Positions 26,507-35,386 of a stretch of 64,000 nt of DNA are shown here, piece after piece. Position numbers and translations under genes: made by a program. The notes beneath the pieces are model-generated. The model ran no database searches. It was not told the DNA's origin and was given only the letters and a program-made list of their open reading frames with translations. Source of the stretch: Bacteroidota bacterium (GTDB taxonomy: Bacteria; Bacteroidota; Bacteroidia; Bacteroidales; JACABE01). The stretch spans positions 211,307 to 275,306 of the forward strand of contig JACABE010000001.1 in the NCBI GenBank assembly GCA_013377005.1, read 5' to 3'. Position 1 is the first letter of the stretch; every line of letters begins with the position of its first letter.

Positions 26507-27292
26507 TTATTTTTTAAAGATGTTTTGATTATGAAAATTTAAAAACTCTTTTGAAGGAAGGAATTTGTCAGGAAGCGTAATTGGTTTATTTTCAAATGCA
26601 ATAAAATTGTAATCAATTGCCGATGTGATGGTTTTACTTTTTAATAAAGGCGATAATTTTATTGTATAATCATTTGGTGAAATTGTTATTAAACCAGTAT
26701 CAAAAGCTTTATCATGCAATGCATTTAAACAAAGTCCATTCATTGGATTAAGTCTGTTTTTCTCGTCTTTACTCCATGGAATTATATGGCTAGCAATTAA
26801 TAATTCAGAATTTTCGATACCTGTTATGCAACAACGATTGTTATAAGTTGCTAATATTATATTTCTAAAAATAGATTGATTTACTCTTGTCTTTACAATT
26901 CTTTCTTTCTCAATTCCATCTTTAGGTAAATTATCTAAATCAATATTATTAATCTTTTCAATTGAGGAATTATTCATATTGGCTAATAATTGCTCACTTT
27001 GAATCAGAGCTTTATCCCAATTTTGATAAAATTCATCCCAAATATCTTTATCAAGTTTACTGGCATTGGTTGTGCCTTTTATACCTCTTTCTTTTAAACT
27101 TGGGTCAAAACTTGCTAAATTCCCTAATTTAAAAGTAACAGAAGAGGGAGTTCTTCCAATAAGATTTGCAAATTCAATAATTAAGGGATTGCGATGATGC
27201 ATTTTTCCAAAAGGAATTTTACAATAAAGATTTATTGCTAAAATTAATTCTTCACGTGTCCAGAGTTTTTGACCTTGCTTCATTTTTATCAT
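26507..27292 (-). CDS. HNH endonuclease (restriction-like)
   Basis: 261 residues. The C-terminal half carries an HNH fold of the PF13391 type: Cys-Cys-x-Thr-Gly (NNRCCITGI), ASHIIPWSKD, and NGLCLNALHDKAFDTGLI. The N-terminal half starts LWTREELILAINLYCKIPFG and continues to GRTPSSVTFKLGNLASFDP, an arrangement common in uncharacterised HNH nucleases related to restriction enzymes. The first of two close ATGs is annotated. It overlaps the upstream zinc-finger gene by 41 bp. No methyltransferase lies nearby, so a modification-dependent nuclease or orphan defence enzyme is possible. Confidence 0.85.
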   Translation of the reverse strand: MIKMKQGQKLWTREELILAINLYCKIPFGKMHHRNPLIIEFANLIGRTPSSVTFKLGNLASFDPSLKERGIKGTTNASKLDKDIWDEFYQNWDKALIQSEQLLANMNNSSIEKINNIDLDNLPKDGIEKERIVKTRVNQSIFRNIILATYNNRCCITGIENSELLIASHIIPWSKDEKNRLNPMNGLCLNALHDKAFDTGLITISPNDYTIKLSPLLKSKTITSAIDYNFIAFENKPITLPDKFLPSKEFLNFHNQNIFKK

Positions 27293-27458
27293 CTTTTTGC
27301 ATTACAAACTCAAATTTGCACTTATCATTTAAGCATTTATGAAATTGTGTTTGCTCGATAGTATCATATAAATCCAAAATAATTTCAGTTCTTAATCCAC
27401 AAATAGGGCAATTTGTTGGCTGATCATTAAAAACAAATACTTCTATGAAATCTTTCAT
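27252..27458 (-). CDS. Small zinc-finger protein coupled to the HNH nuclease
   Basis: 68 residues with two Cys pairs (CPICG near residue 18 and CLNDKC near residue 42), a likely zinc ribbon. Its 3' end overlaps the start of the HNH nuclease gene by 41 bp in another frame, and a -7 box (27517-27524) lies upstream, so the two form one operon. A role as DNA- or protein-binding accessory to the nuclease is inferred only from coupling. Confidence 0.7.
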   Translation of the reverse strand: MKDFIEVFVFNDQPTNCPICGLRTEIILDLYDTIEQTQFHKCLNDKCKFEFVMQKDDKNEARSKTLDT

Positions 27459-27516
27459 ATTAATAATTGTCCCCTAATTTTGAAAATAATTACCTTAAAT
27501 GAATAAGTAAACAGCA

Positions 27517-27524
27517 CAAAAGTA
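27517..27524 (-). promoter_or_regulatory. -7 element of the zinc-finger/HNH operon
   Basis: TACTTTTG on the minus strand, 59 nt before the start codon at 27458. The rest of the 27459-27764 gap holds this and the thioredoxin promoter. Confidence 0.5.
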
Positions 27525-27696
27525 GCAATAATTTCATTCGTTTTATATTTTCAATCAGGAGTGCTTTCTGATAGTTTTTATAACTTTTATAAAATCAATG
27601 CTATAAAAATATAAAATCATCAAAAAACAAAAACCATTTTTCTGTGAATTTTGTAAGCATTCAAATTTTTTTAATAATTATTCTTCTACTTATGCA

Positions 27697-27725
27697 TTGA
27701 ACAATTAAAATTTGTTGTATGTTTG
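27697..27725 (+). promoter_or_regulatory. Promoter of trxA
   Basis: TTG (27697-27699), 18 nt spacer, then TATGTTTG (27718-27725): a good match to the Bacteroidota TTG/TAnnTTTG promoter, 40 nt before the thioredoxin ATG. Confidence 0.65.
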
Positions 27726-27764
27726 TAAAAGCAAAAACAATTAAACAATTTTAAAAATATTATT

Positions 27765-28082
27765 ATGACATTGGCAATTACAGATGGAAATTTCGAAGAA
27801 GTTGTCCTCAAATCAGACAAACCGGTAATTATTGATTTATGGGCCGAATGGTGCGGACCCTGCCGAATGCTCGGACCTATTGTGGAAGAAATTGCAAAAG
27901 AATTTGAAGGAAGAGCAATAGTAGGCAAGTTGGATGTTGATAGCAATCCGGCAACTACTTCGCGCTATGGAATCAGAAATATTCCTACCATTTTGTTTTT
28001 CAAAAATGGAGAAATAGTTGACAAACAAGTAGGCGCTGTTCCTAAAAATGTTATAATCAGCAAACTTGAGGCCCTTTTATAG
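27765..28082 (+). CDS. trxA: Thioredoxin
   Basis: 105 residues, the standard thioredoxin length. The redox-active motif is WAEWCGPCRMLGP (about residues 26-38), with the conserved NIPTILFFKNG carrying the cis-proline later. No signal peptide, so it is cytoplasmic. The DUF58 gene follows 14 nt after the stop, suggesting co-transcription. Confidence 0.96.
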   Translation: MTLAITDGNFEEVVLKSDKPVIIDLWAEWCGPCRMLGPIVEEIAKEFEGRAIVGKLDVDSNPATTSRYGIRNIPTILFFKNGEIVDKQVGAVPKNVIISKLEALL

Positions 28083-28096
28083 TCCTTACACCATTT

Positions 28097-29035
28097 ATGG
28101 TAGAAAAAAATATCGATCAAAGCCGGATAGAACAATTTGGCTCCTTAGAATTTATTGCCAGGCAAGTAGTTGAAGGTTTTATAACCGGGCTTCACAAAAG
28201 TCCGCTGCATGGCTTTTCTGTTGAATTTGCCGAACATCGCCTCTATAATACCGGCGAGTCGGTAAAACATGTTGATTGGAAACTATTCGGGCGAACAGAT
28301 AAACTTTTTGTAAAACGATTTGAAGAAGAAACAAATTTACGTTGTCAATTGGTAATCGACAACTCTTCGTCAATGTATTACCCGTTTAATCAGGATGTAA
28401 GTATAAGCAAACCGAATAAAATTTCTTTTTCGGTTTATGCTGTGGCAGCAATAATGTATATGTTGCGAAAACAAAGAGATGCCGTAGGTTTAAGTGTTTT
28501 TGCCGAAAAACTGGAAACACATACCCCATGCAAATCAACATTAACCCATCACAAACTTATTTACAATAAATTAGAAGAACTTCTAAGTCCTATTTCAACA
28601 GAATTACGAAGAAAAACTTCAGCCGCCGAAGCTTTGCATCTGATAGCAGAGAGTATTCATAAACGCTCGTTGATAGTTATTTTTAGTGATATGTTCGAAA
28701 ATACAAGCAAAACAGAAGATATGTTTCAGGCGCTTCAACATTTGAAATATAATAAACACGAAGTCATTCTTTTTCATGTTACCGATAAAAGCCGGGAATT
28801 AGACTTTGAATTTGAAAACCGCCCTTATAAGTTTATTGATGTTGAAAACAGCAAAGAACTCAAAATTAATCCATCAGAAGTAAGAGAAAATTATATCAAT
28901 TCTGTAAAAAGTTTTGAAAAAGAACTTAAAACCAAATGCGGACAATATAAAATTGATTTTATAGAAGCAGATATTAATCTCGGATTTAATCAGATATTGT
29001 ATCCTTATTTAAAAAAGAGAGAGAAATTATATTAG
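28097..29035 (+). CDS. DUF58 / von Willebrand-like domain protein
   Basis: 312 residues. The DUF58 signature is visible in EFAEHRLYNTGESVKHVDWKLF, followed by the vWA-like core LVIDNSSSMYY, whose DxSxS is a metal-ion-dependent adhesion site. No transmembrane segments. DUF58 proteins usually sit with a MoxR ATPase and Bat membrane proteins (aerotolerance operon); here none of those partners is present and the neighbour is thioredoxin. Molecular function remains unproven in the family. Confidence 0.85.
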   Translation: MVEKNIDQSRIEQFGSLEFIARQVVEGFITGLHKSPLHGFSVEFAEHRLYNTGESVKHVDWKLFGRTDKLFVKRFEEETNLRCQLVIDNSSSMYYPFNQDVSISKPNKISFSVYAVAAIMYMLRKQRDAVGLSVFAEKLETHTPCKSTLTHHKLIYNKLEELLSPISTELRRKTSAAEALHLIAESIHKRSLIVIFSDMFENTSKTEDMFQALQHLKYNKHEVILFHVTDKSRELDFEFENRPYKFIDVENSKELKINPSEVRENYINSVKSFEKELKTKCGQYKIDFIEADINLGFNQILYPYLKKREKLY

Positions 29036-29106
29036 TAAACGTTTTACTAACAATTATTTATTGAATAATTTTTTACATTAAATATTCAGAACTCATTTTT
29101 TTGTAT

Positions 29107-29114
29107 TACATTTG
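29107..29114 (+). promoter_or_regulatory. -7 element of the lipoprotein gene
   Basis: TACATTTG fits TAnnTTTG and lies 46 nt before the ATG at 29161. This position rules out the in-frame TTG at 29101 as a start codon. Confidence 0.55.
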
Positions 29115-29160
29115 CAAAAAAATTGACCTTATAATTATTAATATTTTAATTTATAATACT

Positions 29161-30966
29161 ATGAAAAACAAGAGTATTAAGCTTTTAACAGCCTTATTTT
29201 TAGTAAGTGTGTTGATTTCGGGGTGTAATAGCCTTAGCAAAATGGTTAAAAAATATGGAGAAGTTAAATATGAAGTTACTCCAAACCCATTAGAAGTACA
29301 TGGTGATAAAGTAGCTGTAACAATAAAAGGTAAAATACCTGCAGGTTATTTCAACAAAAAAGCAGGAGCTTATATTCAACCTGTATTAAAATATGAAGGC
29401 GGAAGTACAACGTTAAAATCTTTCTACCTTAAAGGCGAAAAAGTGGAAGGCGATGGAACAACTATTAACAGTAAAACAGGCGGTTCTTTTACATACTCTG
29501 ATGTAATTGATTACAAACCTGAAATGAACAAATCACAATTAGTGGTTAATCCTGTAGCTCACTTAGCTAAAGAACCTGTAAAAGAAAGCTCTTCCTTAGA
29601 AAATGTTAAAGTATTAAAGAAAGCTACAGAATTAGGCGAAACCAAATTAGCAGATGGTTTAATATATACCTCACAAAGAATTAAAACTTTAGGAACTACA
29701 GTTTTAGCACCTGATGCTTACGAAAAAGAAACTATTCTTAATAAAAAAGCTACTATTTACTTTTTAGTAAATATGTTTAACCTTAACCTTAAAATTGATT
29801 TGAACAAAACAGTAGAAGCTCAATCGGGCATTAAAGAATTAAACGATTACATTGCTAAAAACTGGGCTATCAAAAATATAGATATTACCGCATGGGCTTC
29901 ACCTGAAGGCGAAGAAAAAAAGAATGCAGGTCTTTCTGAAAACAGAGCAAAAACAGCTAATAAATTTACCGAAGAACAACTTGATAAATTCATTAACGAA
30001 ATAGCTAAAAAAACCAAAACCAAATTCAAAGATTTGAAAAAAGTTGTAACCTATAACTTAAAAGCAAATGGCGAAGATTGGGATGGTTTCCTTGCATCAT
30101 TGGAAAAATCTGATATCAAAGACAAAAACACCATGATTAATGTTATCAAAGCTCAGGTTGACAGAGATAAAAGAGAACAGGAAATGAGAAACATGACCGT
30201 AGTTTTCCAACAAGTAGAAGACAAAATTCTTCCTCCATTAAGAAGAGCCGAAATCTCAGTTAATTTCCTCGAACCTAAAAAAACTGACGAAAAAATTGCT
30301 TTATTATCTACTACAGCTCCTGATTCATTAGACAATAAAGAATTATTGTATGCTGCTACCTTAACCAAAGATTTAAACACACAATTAAAAATATACAAAG
30401 CTGCTACCACTGTTTATCCAAAAGATTGGAAAGGATACAACAATGCTGCTTATGTATCAATTGCACTTGGAAATGCCAATGATGCATCTTCTTTCCTGGA
30501 AAAAGCAAACACATTGTCGCCAAATAATTCTTCTGTTATCAATAATTTAGGTGTTGTTTCTTTAATGAAGAAAGATTATAAAGCTGCAAAATCATATTTC
30601 GAAACTGCTCAAAAATTAGGTGTTAATCAAAACTACAATTTAGGAGTTATTATGATAAAAGAAGGTAATTATGCCGGAGCAGTTAATTCTTTTGGAAAAA
30701 CATCCTGTGACTATAATGTTGCGTTAGCTGCATTATTAAATGGAAATGCTTCAGCTGCTGCAACTGCAGTAGAATGTGCAACTAAAGATGCTCAAACTTA
30801 TTATCTCACAGCAATTATTGCTGCAAGAAATAATAATGCAAATGTTGTTTATGATAATCTTAAAAAAGCAATAGCTTTAGATGCTTCATACAAAGCTCAG
30901 GCTAAAGAAGACTTGGAATTTGCAAAAATTGCAAAAACAGCTGAGTTCGAAAATGCTATAAAATAG
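29161..30966 (+). CDS. TPR lipoprotein with degenerate OmpA-like region
   Basis: About 601 residues from the ATG at 29161. A lipoprotein signal ends in VLISGC (Cys22). A beta-rich N-terminal domain follows (GDKVAVTIKGKIPAGYF). A central part resembles OmpA C-terminal domains (IDITAWASPEGEEKKNAGLSENRAKTANKF), which bind peptidoglycan. The C-terminal 180 residues are TPR-like (WKGYNNAAYVSIALGNAN, NNLGVVSLMKKDYKAAKSYF). It is probably an outer-membrane lipoprotein involved in envelope organisation. Some T9SS components combine TPR and OmpA domains, but I cannot assign it to that machine. Confidence 0.75.
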   Translation: MKNKSIKLLTALFLVSVLISGCNSLSKMVKKYGEVKYEVTPNPLEVHGDKVAVTIKGKIPAGYFNKKAGAYIQPVLKYEGGSTTLKSFYLKGEKVEGDGTTINSKTGGSFTYSDVIDYKPEMNKSQLVVNPVAHLAKEPVKESSSLENVKVLKKATELGETKLADGLIYTSQRIKTLGTTVLAPDAYEKETILNKKATIYFLVNMFNLNLKIDLNKTVEAQSGIKELNDYIAKNWAIKNIDITAWASPEGEEKKNAGLSENRAKTANKFTEEQLDKFINEIAKKTKTKFKDLKKVVTYNLKANGEDWDGFLASLEKSDIKDKNTMINVIKAQVDRDKREQEMRNMTVVFQQVEDKILPPLRRAEISVNFLEPKKTDEKIALLSTTAPDSLDNKELLYAATLTKDLNTQLKIYKAATTVYPKDWKGYNNAAYVSIALGNANDASSFLEKANTLSPNNSSVINNLGVVSLMKKDYKAAKSYFETAQKLGVNQNYNLGVIMIKEGNYAGAVNSFGKTSCDYNVALAALLNGNASAAATAVECATKDAQTYYLTAIIAARNNNANVVYDNLKKAIALDASYKAQAKEDLEFAKIAKTAEFENAIK

Positions 30967-30985
30967 TAATTAATATAAATTTGTT

Positions 30986-31025
30986 AAAAGAGACTGTTTC
31001 AAAATGAGGCAGTCTCTTTTTTGTT
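30986..31025 (+). terminator. Rho-independent terminator
   Basis: AAAAGAGACTG (30986-30996) pairs with CAGTCTCTTTT (31010-31020), then runs into T residues. It ends the lipoprotein transcript. Confidence 0.85.
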
Positions 31026-31102
31026 CTATAAAAAACTGATACTAAAACAGAAATACTATCTTTTAATAAATTTAAGTATTTTTCTTTTTCAAAAATTACT
31101 AT

Positions 31103-31110
31103 TAATTTTG
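31103..31110 (+). promoter_or_regulatory. -7 element of the fthC-lnt operon
   Basis: TAATTTTG, 19 nt before the ATG at 31130, after the terminator at 30986-31025. Confidence 0.5.
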
Positions 31111-31129
31111 AAGCAAATATCTTAAACCA

Positions 31130-31669
31130 ATGACAGATGAGCTTAAAAAACAGATTCGTAAAGAAATAAAGCAGCTAAAAGCTAACTTAAGCTTTGATAA
31201 AAAGTTAGAACGTTCTGCCCTTATTTTTTCAAAACTTGAAACCAATATTTTTTTTCAAAACGCTAAGAGTGTACTGCTTTACTGGTCAATGGAAGATGAA
31301 GTGCAAACCCATGATTTTGTAATTAAATGGGCTCATGAAAAAGAGATAATCCTTCCTTCAGTACAAAACGATATTTTGGTTCTTAAAAAATTTGAAGGGA
31401 TTCAAAATTTGAAAACAGGAGAGAAATATGCGATACAAGAACCCAATGGTGAAGAATTTGAGAATTTTGATAAAATAGATGTTGTGATAGTTCCCGGTAT
31501 TGCTTTCGACAGAGAGAAAAATCGCATGGGGCGAGGGAAAGCTTATTATGATAGACTTTTAATAAAACTGAATGCTTATAAAATAGCTGTATGCTTCGAT
31601 TTTCAAATAATAGATAGTGTGCCAATTGATGCACATGATATAAAAATGGATGAAATAATTTGTGGTTAA
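31130..31669 (+). CDS. fthC: 5-formyltetrahydrofolate cyclo-ligase
   Basis: 179 residues, normal length. The family signature is VVIVPGIAFDREKNRMGRGKAYYDRLL (written here as its start VVIVPGIAFDRE and end MGRGKAYYDRLL, about residues 118-144), plus LLYWSMEDEVQT earlier. It converts 5-formyl-THF to 5,10-methenyl-THF with ATP. The lnt start codon follows one base after its stop, so the genes are translationally coupled. Confidence 0.93.
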   Translation: MTDELKKQIRKEIKQLKANLSFDKKLERSALIFSKLETNIFFQNAKSVLLYWSMEDEVQTHDFVIKWAHEKEIILPSVQNDILVLKKFEGIQNLKTGEKYAIQEPNGEEFENFDKIDVVIVPGIAFDREKNRMGRGKAYYDRLLIKLNAYKIAVCFDFQIIDSVPIDAHDIKMDEIICG

Positions 31670-31670
31670 A

Positions 31671-33305
31671 ATGAAAAAATATCAACTTCTTTTACTTTCG
31701 CTGCTTTCCGGTTTATTATTGGCATTGGCTTGGCCTTTGAATGGGATTTCTTATCTTATCTTTTTTGCTTTTATTCCAATGCTTTGGGTGGAAGAAATTA
31801 TTATTCAAAATCCACTTAAATATGGTAAATTCAGCTTCTTCTTTATTGTTTTTATTGGTTTTTTTGTCTGGAATGTACTCACTACTTATTGGATTTGGAA
31901 TTCAACTGAAGCAGGTGCTGTTTTTGCATTTTTGCTTAACTCCTTGTTAATGACAATGGTTTTTAACTTTTACCATTATTCACGTAGGGTAGTTTTTAGA
32001 AAAAATAAAGCTTATTTTGCTTTGGTTTTGTATTGGATTGCATTTGAATATTTTCACATGGATTGGGATTTTTCATGGCCCTGGCTTACTTTAGGAAATG
32101 TTTTTGCAAATAATCCCAAACTTATTCAATGGTATGAATATACAGGTGCTTTTGGAGGAACATTATGGATTTTTCTTATTAATATTTTCTTTTTCGAAAT
32201 ATTTTTAAGTATTAAAAACAAAGAATCTTTTTCTTTTAATCTGAAAAATAAATTTTTTAAAACGAGCATTATATGCGTATTGGTACTTGTAATTCCTATT
32301 GTTTTTTCAGTGATAACATACAATCGTTATGAGGAAAAAGGGACCGAAGTAGAAGTTGTTGTTGTTCAACCAAATGTTGATCCATACACAGAACAGTACA
32401 TCACGCCTCCATTAGAAATTCTACAGCAGATGCTTGTACTTGCAGAAACCAAAACTGATAGTAATGTAGATTTTGTTTTGTTCCCTGAAAGTGCATTACA
32501 GGAAAATGTCTGGGAGGAAAAATTCGATTTTTCTCAGAGTGTAAATGTACTTCGGTGTTTTACTAAAAAATTTCCCAAATTGGCAGTAATTTCAGGTATA
32601 TCTACTCAGCGATTGTTAAAAGAAGACGAACCTATTACACCTGCTGCGAGGGAGTTTTCTGATGACAAAGGAAGATATTACGAACATTTGAATACTGCAT
32701 TGTTAGTTGATCATTCAGGTAATATACAACGGTATCATAAATCAAAATTAACTCCCGGTGTGGAAAAAATGCCATTTAAAAAAATATTTAAACCAATTGA
32801 AAAACTTGCTATTGATTTGGGTGGTACTGTTGGAAGTTTGGGTGTTGATATAGAACGCAAAGTATTTAATTGCCAAAATGGCGTAAAACTTAGTCCTGTA
32901 ATTTGTTATGAGTCTATTTACGGTGGATTTGTTTCTGAATTTGTTAAAAATGGAGCGGAACTTATTTTTATTATTACCAATGACGGATGGTGGGGAAATA
33001 CCGCCGGACATCGGCAGCATTTCAGTTATGCAGCTTTGCGGGCAATCGAATCTCGCAGAGATATCGCCAGATCAGCAAATACAGGTATTTCTTGTTTTGT
33101 AAATCAAAGGGGTGATATATTGAATCGCACTGATTATTGGGAGCCGGCTGCTATCCGTCAAAAGCTTCACACTAATAGTAAGTTAACGTTTTATGTAAAA
33201 TATGGCGATTATATAGGAAAAATTGCTTTGTACTCAGGATTCATTCTTTTATTATTAAGTTTTATAATGGGAATTAAACTAATTAATCGTAATAAAATGG
33301 ACTAA
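31671..33305 (+). CDS. lnt: Apolipoprotein N-acyltransferase
   Basis: About 544 residues from the ATG at 31671 (a GTG lies three codons upstream, inside the previous gene). The N-terminal half has about seven hydrophobic helices. The second half is a nitrilase-like domain with the Glu-Lys-Cys triad in FPESALQE, YHKSKLTPGVE and VICYESIYGG. A final transmembrane helix closes the protein. It adds the third acyl chain to lipoproteins on the periplasmic face of the inner membrane. Confidence 0.94.
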   Translation: MKKYQLLLLSLLSGLLLALAWPLNGISYLIFFAFIPMLWVEEIIIQNPLKYGKFSFFFIVFIGFFVWNVLTTYWIWNSTEAGAVFAFLLNSLLMTMVFNFYHYSRRVVFRKNKAYFALVLYWIAFEYFHMDWDFSWPWLTLGNVFANNPKLIQWYEYTGAFGGTLWIFLINIFFFEIFLSIKNKESFSFNLKNKFFKTSIICVLVLVIPIVFSVITYNRYEEKGTEVEVVVVQPNVDPYTEQYITPPLEILQQMLVLAETKTDSNVDFVLFPESALQENVWEEKFDFSQSVNVLRCFTKKFPKLAVISGISTQRLLKEDEPITPAAREFSDDKGRYYEHLNTALLVDHSGNIQRYHKSKLTPGVEKMPFKKIFKPIEKLAIDLGGTVGSLGVDIERKVFNCQNGVKLSPVICYESIYGGFVSEFVKNGAELIFIITNDGWWGNTAGHRQHFSYAALRAIESRRDIARSANTGISCFVNQRGDILNRTDYWEPAAIRQKLHTNSKLTFYVKYGDYIGKIALYSGFILLLLSFIMGIKLINRNKMD

Positions 33306-33450
33306 ATATTTATAATAAAAAACTTTTATAAAAAATAATTGTTATAGTAAAAAAAACACAATTCTTATTGATTTAGCTTACTAGAGTTTTACTTTTGAAC
33401 AATAATTAAGAAAAAACAAGTTTTTTTATACAGCATGATAAAATTTTATC

Positions 33451-33458
33451 TATATTTG
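33451..33458 (+). promoter_or_regulatory. -7 element of the OmpA-family gene
   Basis: TATATTTG, 79 nt before the ATG at 33538. The leader is longer than that of most genes in this window, which may matter for post-transcriptional control. Confidence 0.5.
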
Positions 33459-33537
33459 CAAATGTTAAAACTTCGTTAGTAGTATAAGTCGTTTTATATA
33501 TAAAAAGAAATTCAAATCATCTAATAATAATATCATT

Positions 33538-34884
33538 ATGAAAAAATTAATAGTACTTTTTGTATTAACTTTTCTTAGCTTACCTTATTTTGCTTCTAGT
33601 CAGGAAGTTGGTGGGAAAAATATTCTTGACAATTGGTCACTTAACGTAAACGGAGGTGCAAGTTTATTTTGGGGAGATTTAAGACAATATAAATTTTACC
33701 CTGTAACAAACTATACAAACGAATGGAATGCGGCCTATGGTTTCATTCTTACGAAAAAACTCAGTTCGACATTTGAACTAAGAGGTCAATTTATTAAAGG
33801 AGACTTAACCGGAACAAGAAGACCTTCCAAAACCTATTTTAAAGCTCAGTTTAATGAGTATAATATGAACATCACAATGAATTTTAGCAGATTGTTTTTA
33901 GGCGATGATCCTTGCAGAAGGCTAAATTTTTATGGTATAGCTGGTTTAGGGTTTATTGATTTCAGATCGGTTAAAAAGCTACTAGGTAGTGATAAATTTA
34001 TTGAAAGTCGTGGTTATTCTGCTAATGGAACTGTAGAAGAAAAAATGGAAACGGAATCTGTAGTTACTTTAGGGTTTGGTGCTAAATACAAACTGGATTC
34101 TAGATTTGAAATTAATTTAGAAAACATCTGGTCTGTTGTTAATTCAGATCTTATTGATGTTACTAAAGGTGGATTTAAATATGATATTTTATCATATACT
34201 TCAATAGGTTTAACGTATAAGTTTAACTTTAGAAATAATCCATCTGTATTTGCAGACTGTGGTGATCTTGTAAGTTCAAGAACAAGAAAAGGATCTCTTG
34301 GAGAAGGTGGTCATTATAGCGATGATGCATCTAAAGCAGAAAAAGATTCTCTTAATGCTAAGTTGAAACGATTAGAAGATAAACTTAACAACCAGGATAC
34401 TAAAATAAAAGATCTCGAAAATAAAATAAATGTTAAGCCTACTGCTCCTATTGCACCAGTAGCTCCAGCAGAAATTAATGTTGAAGAATTAAAAAGAAGT
34501 ATTTATAATTCAATTTTAGATACTTTAAAAAGAAATCCAACAACTACAATTGTTAACTCTGGATATATGCAATTTTCAATCTTTTTTGATGTTAATGCTT
34601 TTAATATTAAAAATGATCAATTAACTAAAATTGCTTCAATAGCTGAGTACATGAAAAGCGATAAGGAATTAAAGCTTAAAATTGTTGGAAATGCAGATCA
34701 AACAGGCTCTGTTGACTACAATAATTACCTTAGTAAAAAACGTGCTGAACAAGTTTATAATACTTTGACTAATAAATATGGAATTGATAAAGCAAGACTT
34801 TCTTTCGAAGGAAAAGGAAAAGCTGATATTTTCTCAAAAGAATACAAATTAATCAATAGAAGAGTTGATTTTATTAGAGAATAA
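33538..34884 (+). CDS. OmpA-family outer-membrane protein
   Basis: 448 residues. A signal peptide ends near residue 22 (YFASSQE). Residues 30-235 form a beta-barrel with alternating aromatic strands (LNVNGGASLFWGDLRQY, YTSIGLTYKFNF). A linker at about 270-320 holds a short coiled coil (LKRLEDKLNNQDTKIKDLEN) and a PTAPIAPVAPAE stretch. The C-terminal OmpA domain includes IVGNADQTGSVDYNNYLSKK and ending RRVDFIRE, expected to bind peptidoglycan. Confidence 0.9.
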   Translation: MKKLIVLFVLTFLSLPYFASSQEVGGKNILDNWSLNVNGGASLFWGDLRQYKFYPVTNYTNEWNAAYGFILTKKLSSTFELRGQFIKGDLTGTRRPSKTYFKAQFNEYNMNITMNFSRLFLGDDPCRRLNFYGIAGLGFIDFRSVKKLLGSDKFIESRGYSANGTVEEKMETESVVTLGFGAKYKLDSRFEINLENIWSVVNSDLIDVTKGGFKYDILSYTSIGLTYKFNFRNNPSVFADCGDLVSSRTRKGSLGEGGHYSDDASKAEKDSLNAKLKRLEDKLNNQDTKIKDLENKINVKPTAPIAPVAPAEINVEELKRSIYNSILDTLKRNPTTTIVNSGYMQFSIFFDVNAFNIKNDQLTKIASIAEYMKSDKELKLKIVGNADQTGSVDYNNYLSKKRAEQVYNTLTNKYGIDKARLSFEGKGKADIFSKEYKLINRRVDFIRE

Positions 34885-34896
34885 TTTGTTTTTAAA

Positions 34897-34937
34897 TAAA
34901 AAAAGAGTCGTATCATTAGTGATACGACTCTTTTTTT
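34897..34937. terminator. Bidirectional rho-independent terminator
   Basis: AGAGTCGTATCA (34904-34915) pairs perfectly with TGATACGACTCT (34920-34931) around a TTAG loop, with an A run before and a T run after. It serves the OmpA gene (+) and the convergent small gene ending at 34950 (-). Confidence 0.93.
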
Positions 34938-34949
34938 GTTTATATAGTA

Positions 34950-35357
34950 TCAGAATTTAATTTTGTACCAAAAGGTATTTTCTTTAGCCTGTAATTTTAA
35001 TAATGCATTGATTCTATTGGCTAGATAAACATAAATATGGAGTTTTCGTTTTTGCAACCAATTGATAGCGTCTTCATCACCACGGCAAGCCAAAGATAAT
35101 TGAAATAGTATTTCATTTTTTGAATTAATCAACCATTGAACAGCATTGGGCTCATTATCAATCGCATTGCTTAAAATAGCAAGTTTTGGAAAGCCATTAT
35201 TAAGTAGCCATTGCAAAGCCTCTTCGTCACCTCTAATTGCATTAGATAAGGCTGCAAGTTCAGGATAACCATTGTTTAATAGCCATGTAAAAAAATCTTT
35301 TCTCCCATCAACAGCTTTTCCAAAAGCTAATAATATTTTTATATCGTATTGATCCAT
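34950..35357 (-). CDS. Small repeat protein, unknown function
   Basis: 135 residues built from about four helical repeats of 30-34 residues; two read GDEEALQWLLNNGFPKLAIL and NEPNAVQWLINSKNEILFQL. The pattern (AxQWLxxxGxPxLAxLSNAI) resembles HEAT- or Sel1-like solenoids and suggests protein binding. No signal peptide or membrane segment. It lies 29 nt after the radical SAM gene on the same strand and is probably co-transcribed with it. Confidence 0.7.
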   Translation of the reverse strand: MDQYDIKILLAFGKAVDGRKDFFTWLLNNGYPELAALSNAIRGDEEALQWLLNNGFPKLAILSNAIDNEPNAVQWLINSKNEILFQLSLACRGDEDAINWLQKRKLHIYVYLANRINALLKLQAKENTFWYKIKF

Positions 35358-35386
35358 AATAAATATTTACTGTATTAATTTTACAA

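Noticed and set aside
29101-29160. Longer lipoprotein frame from a TTG at 29101
   Set aside because: It would cover the -7 box and put 20 residues before a complete lipoprotein signal that starts at the ATG 29161.
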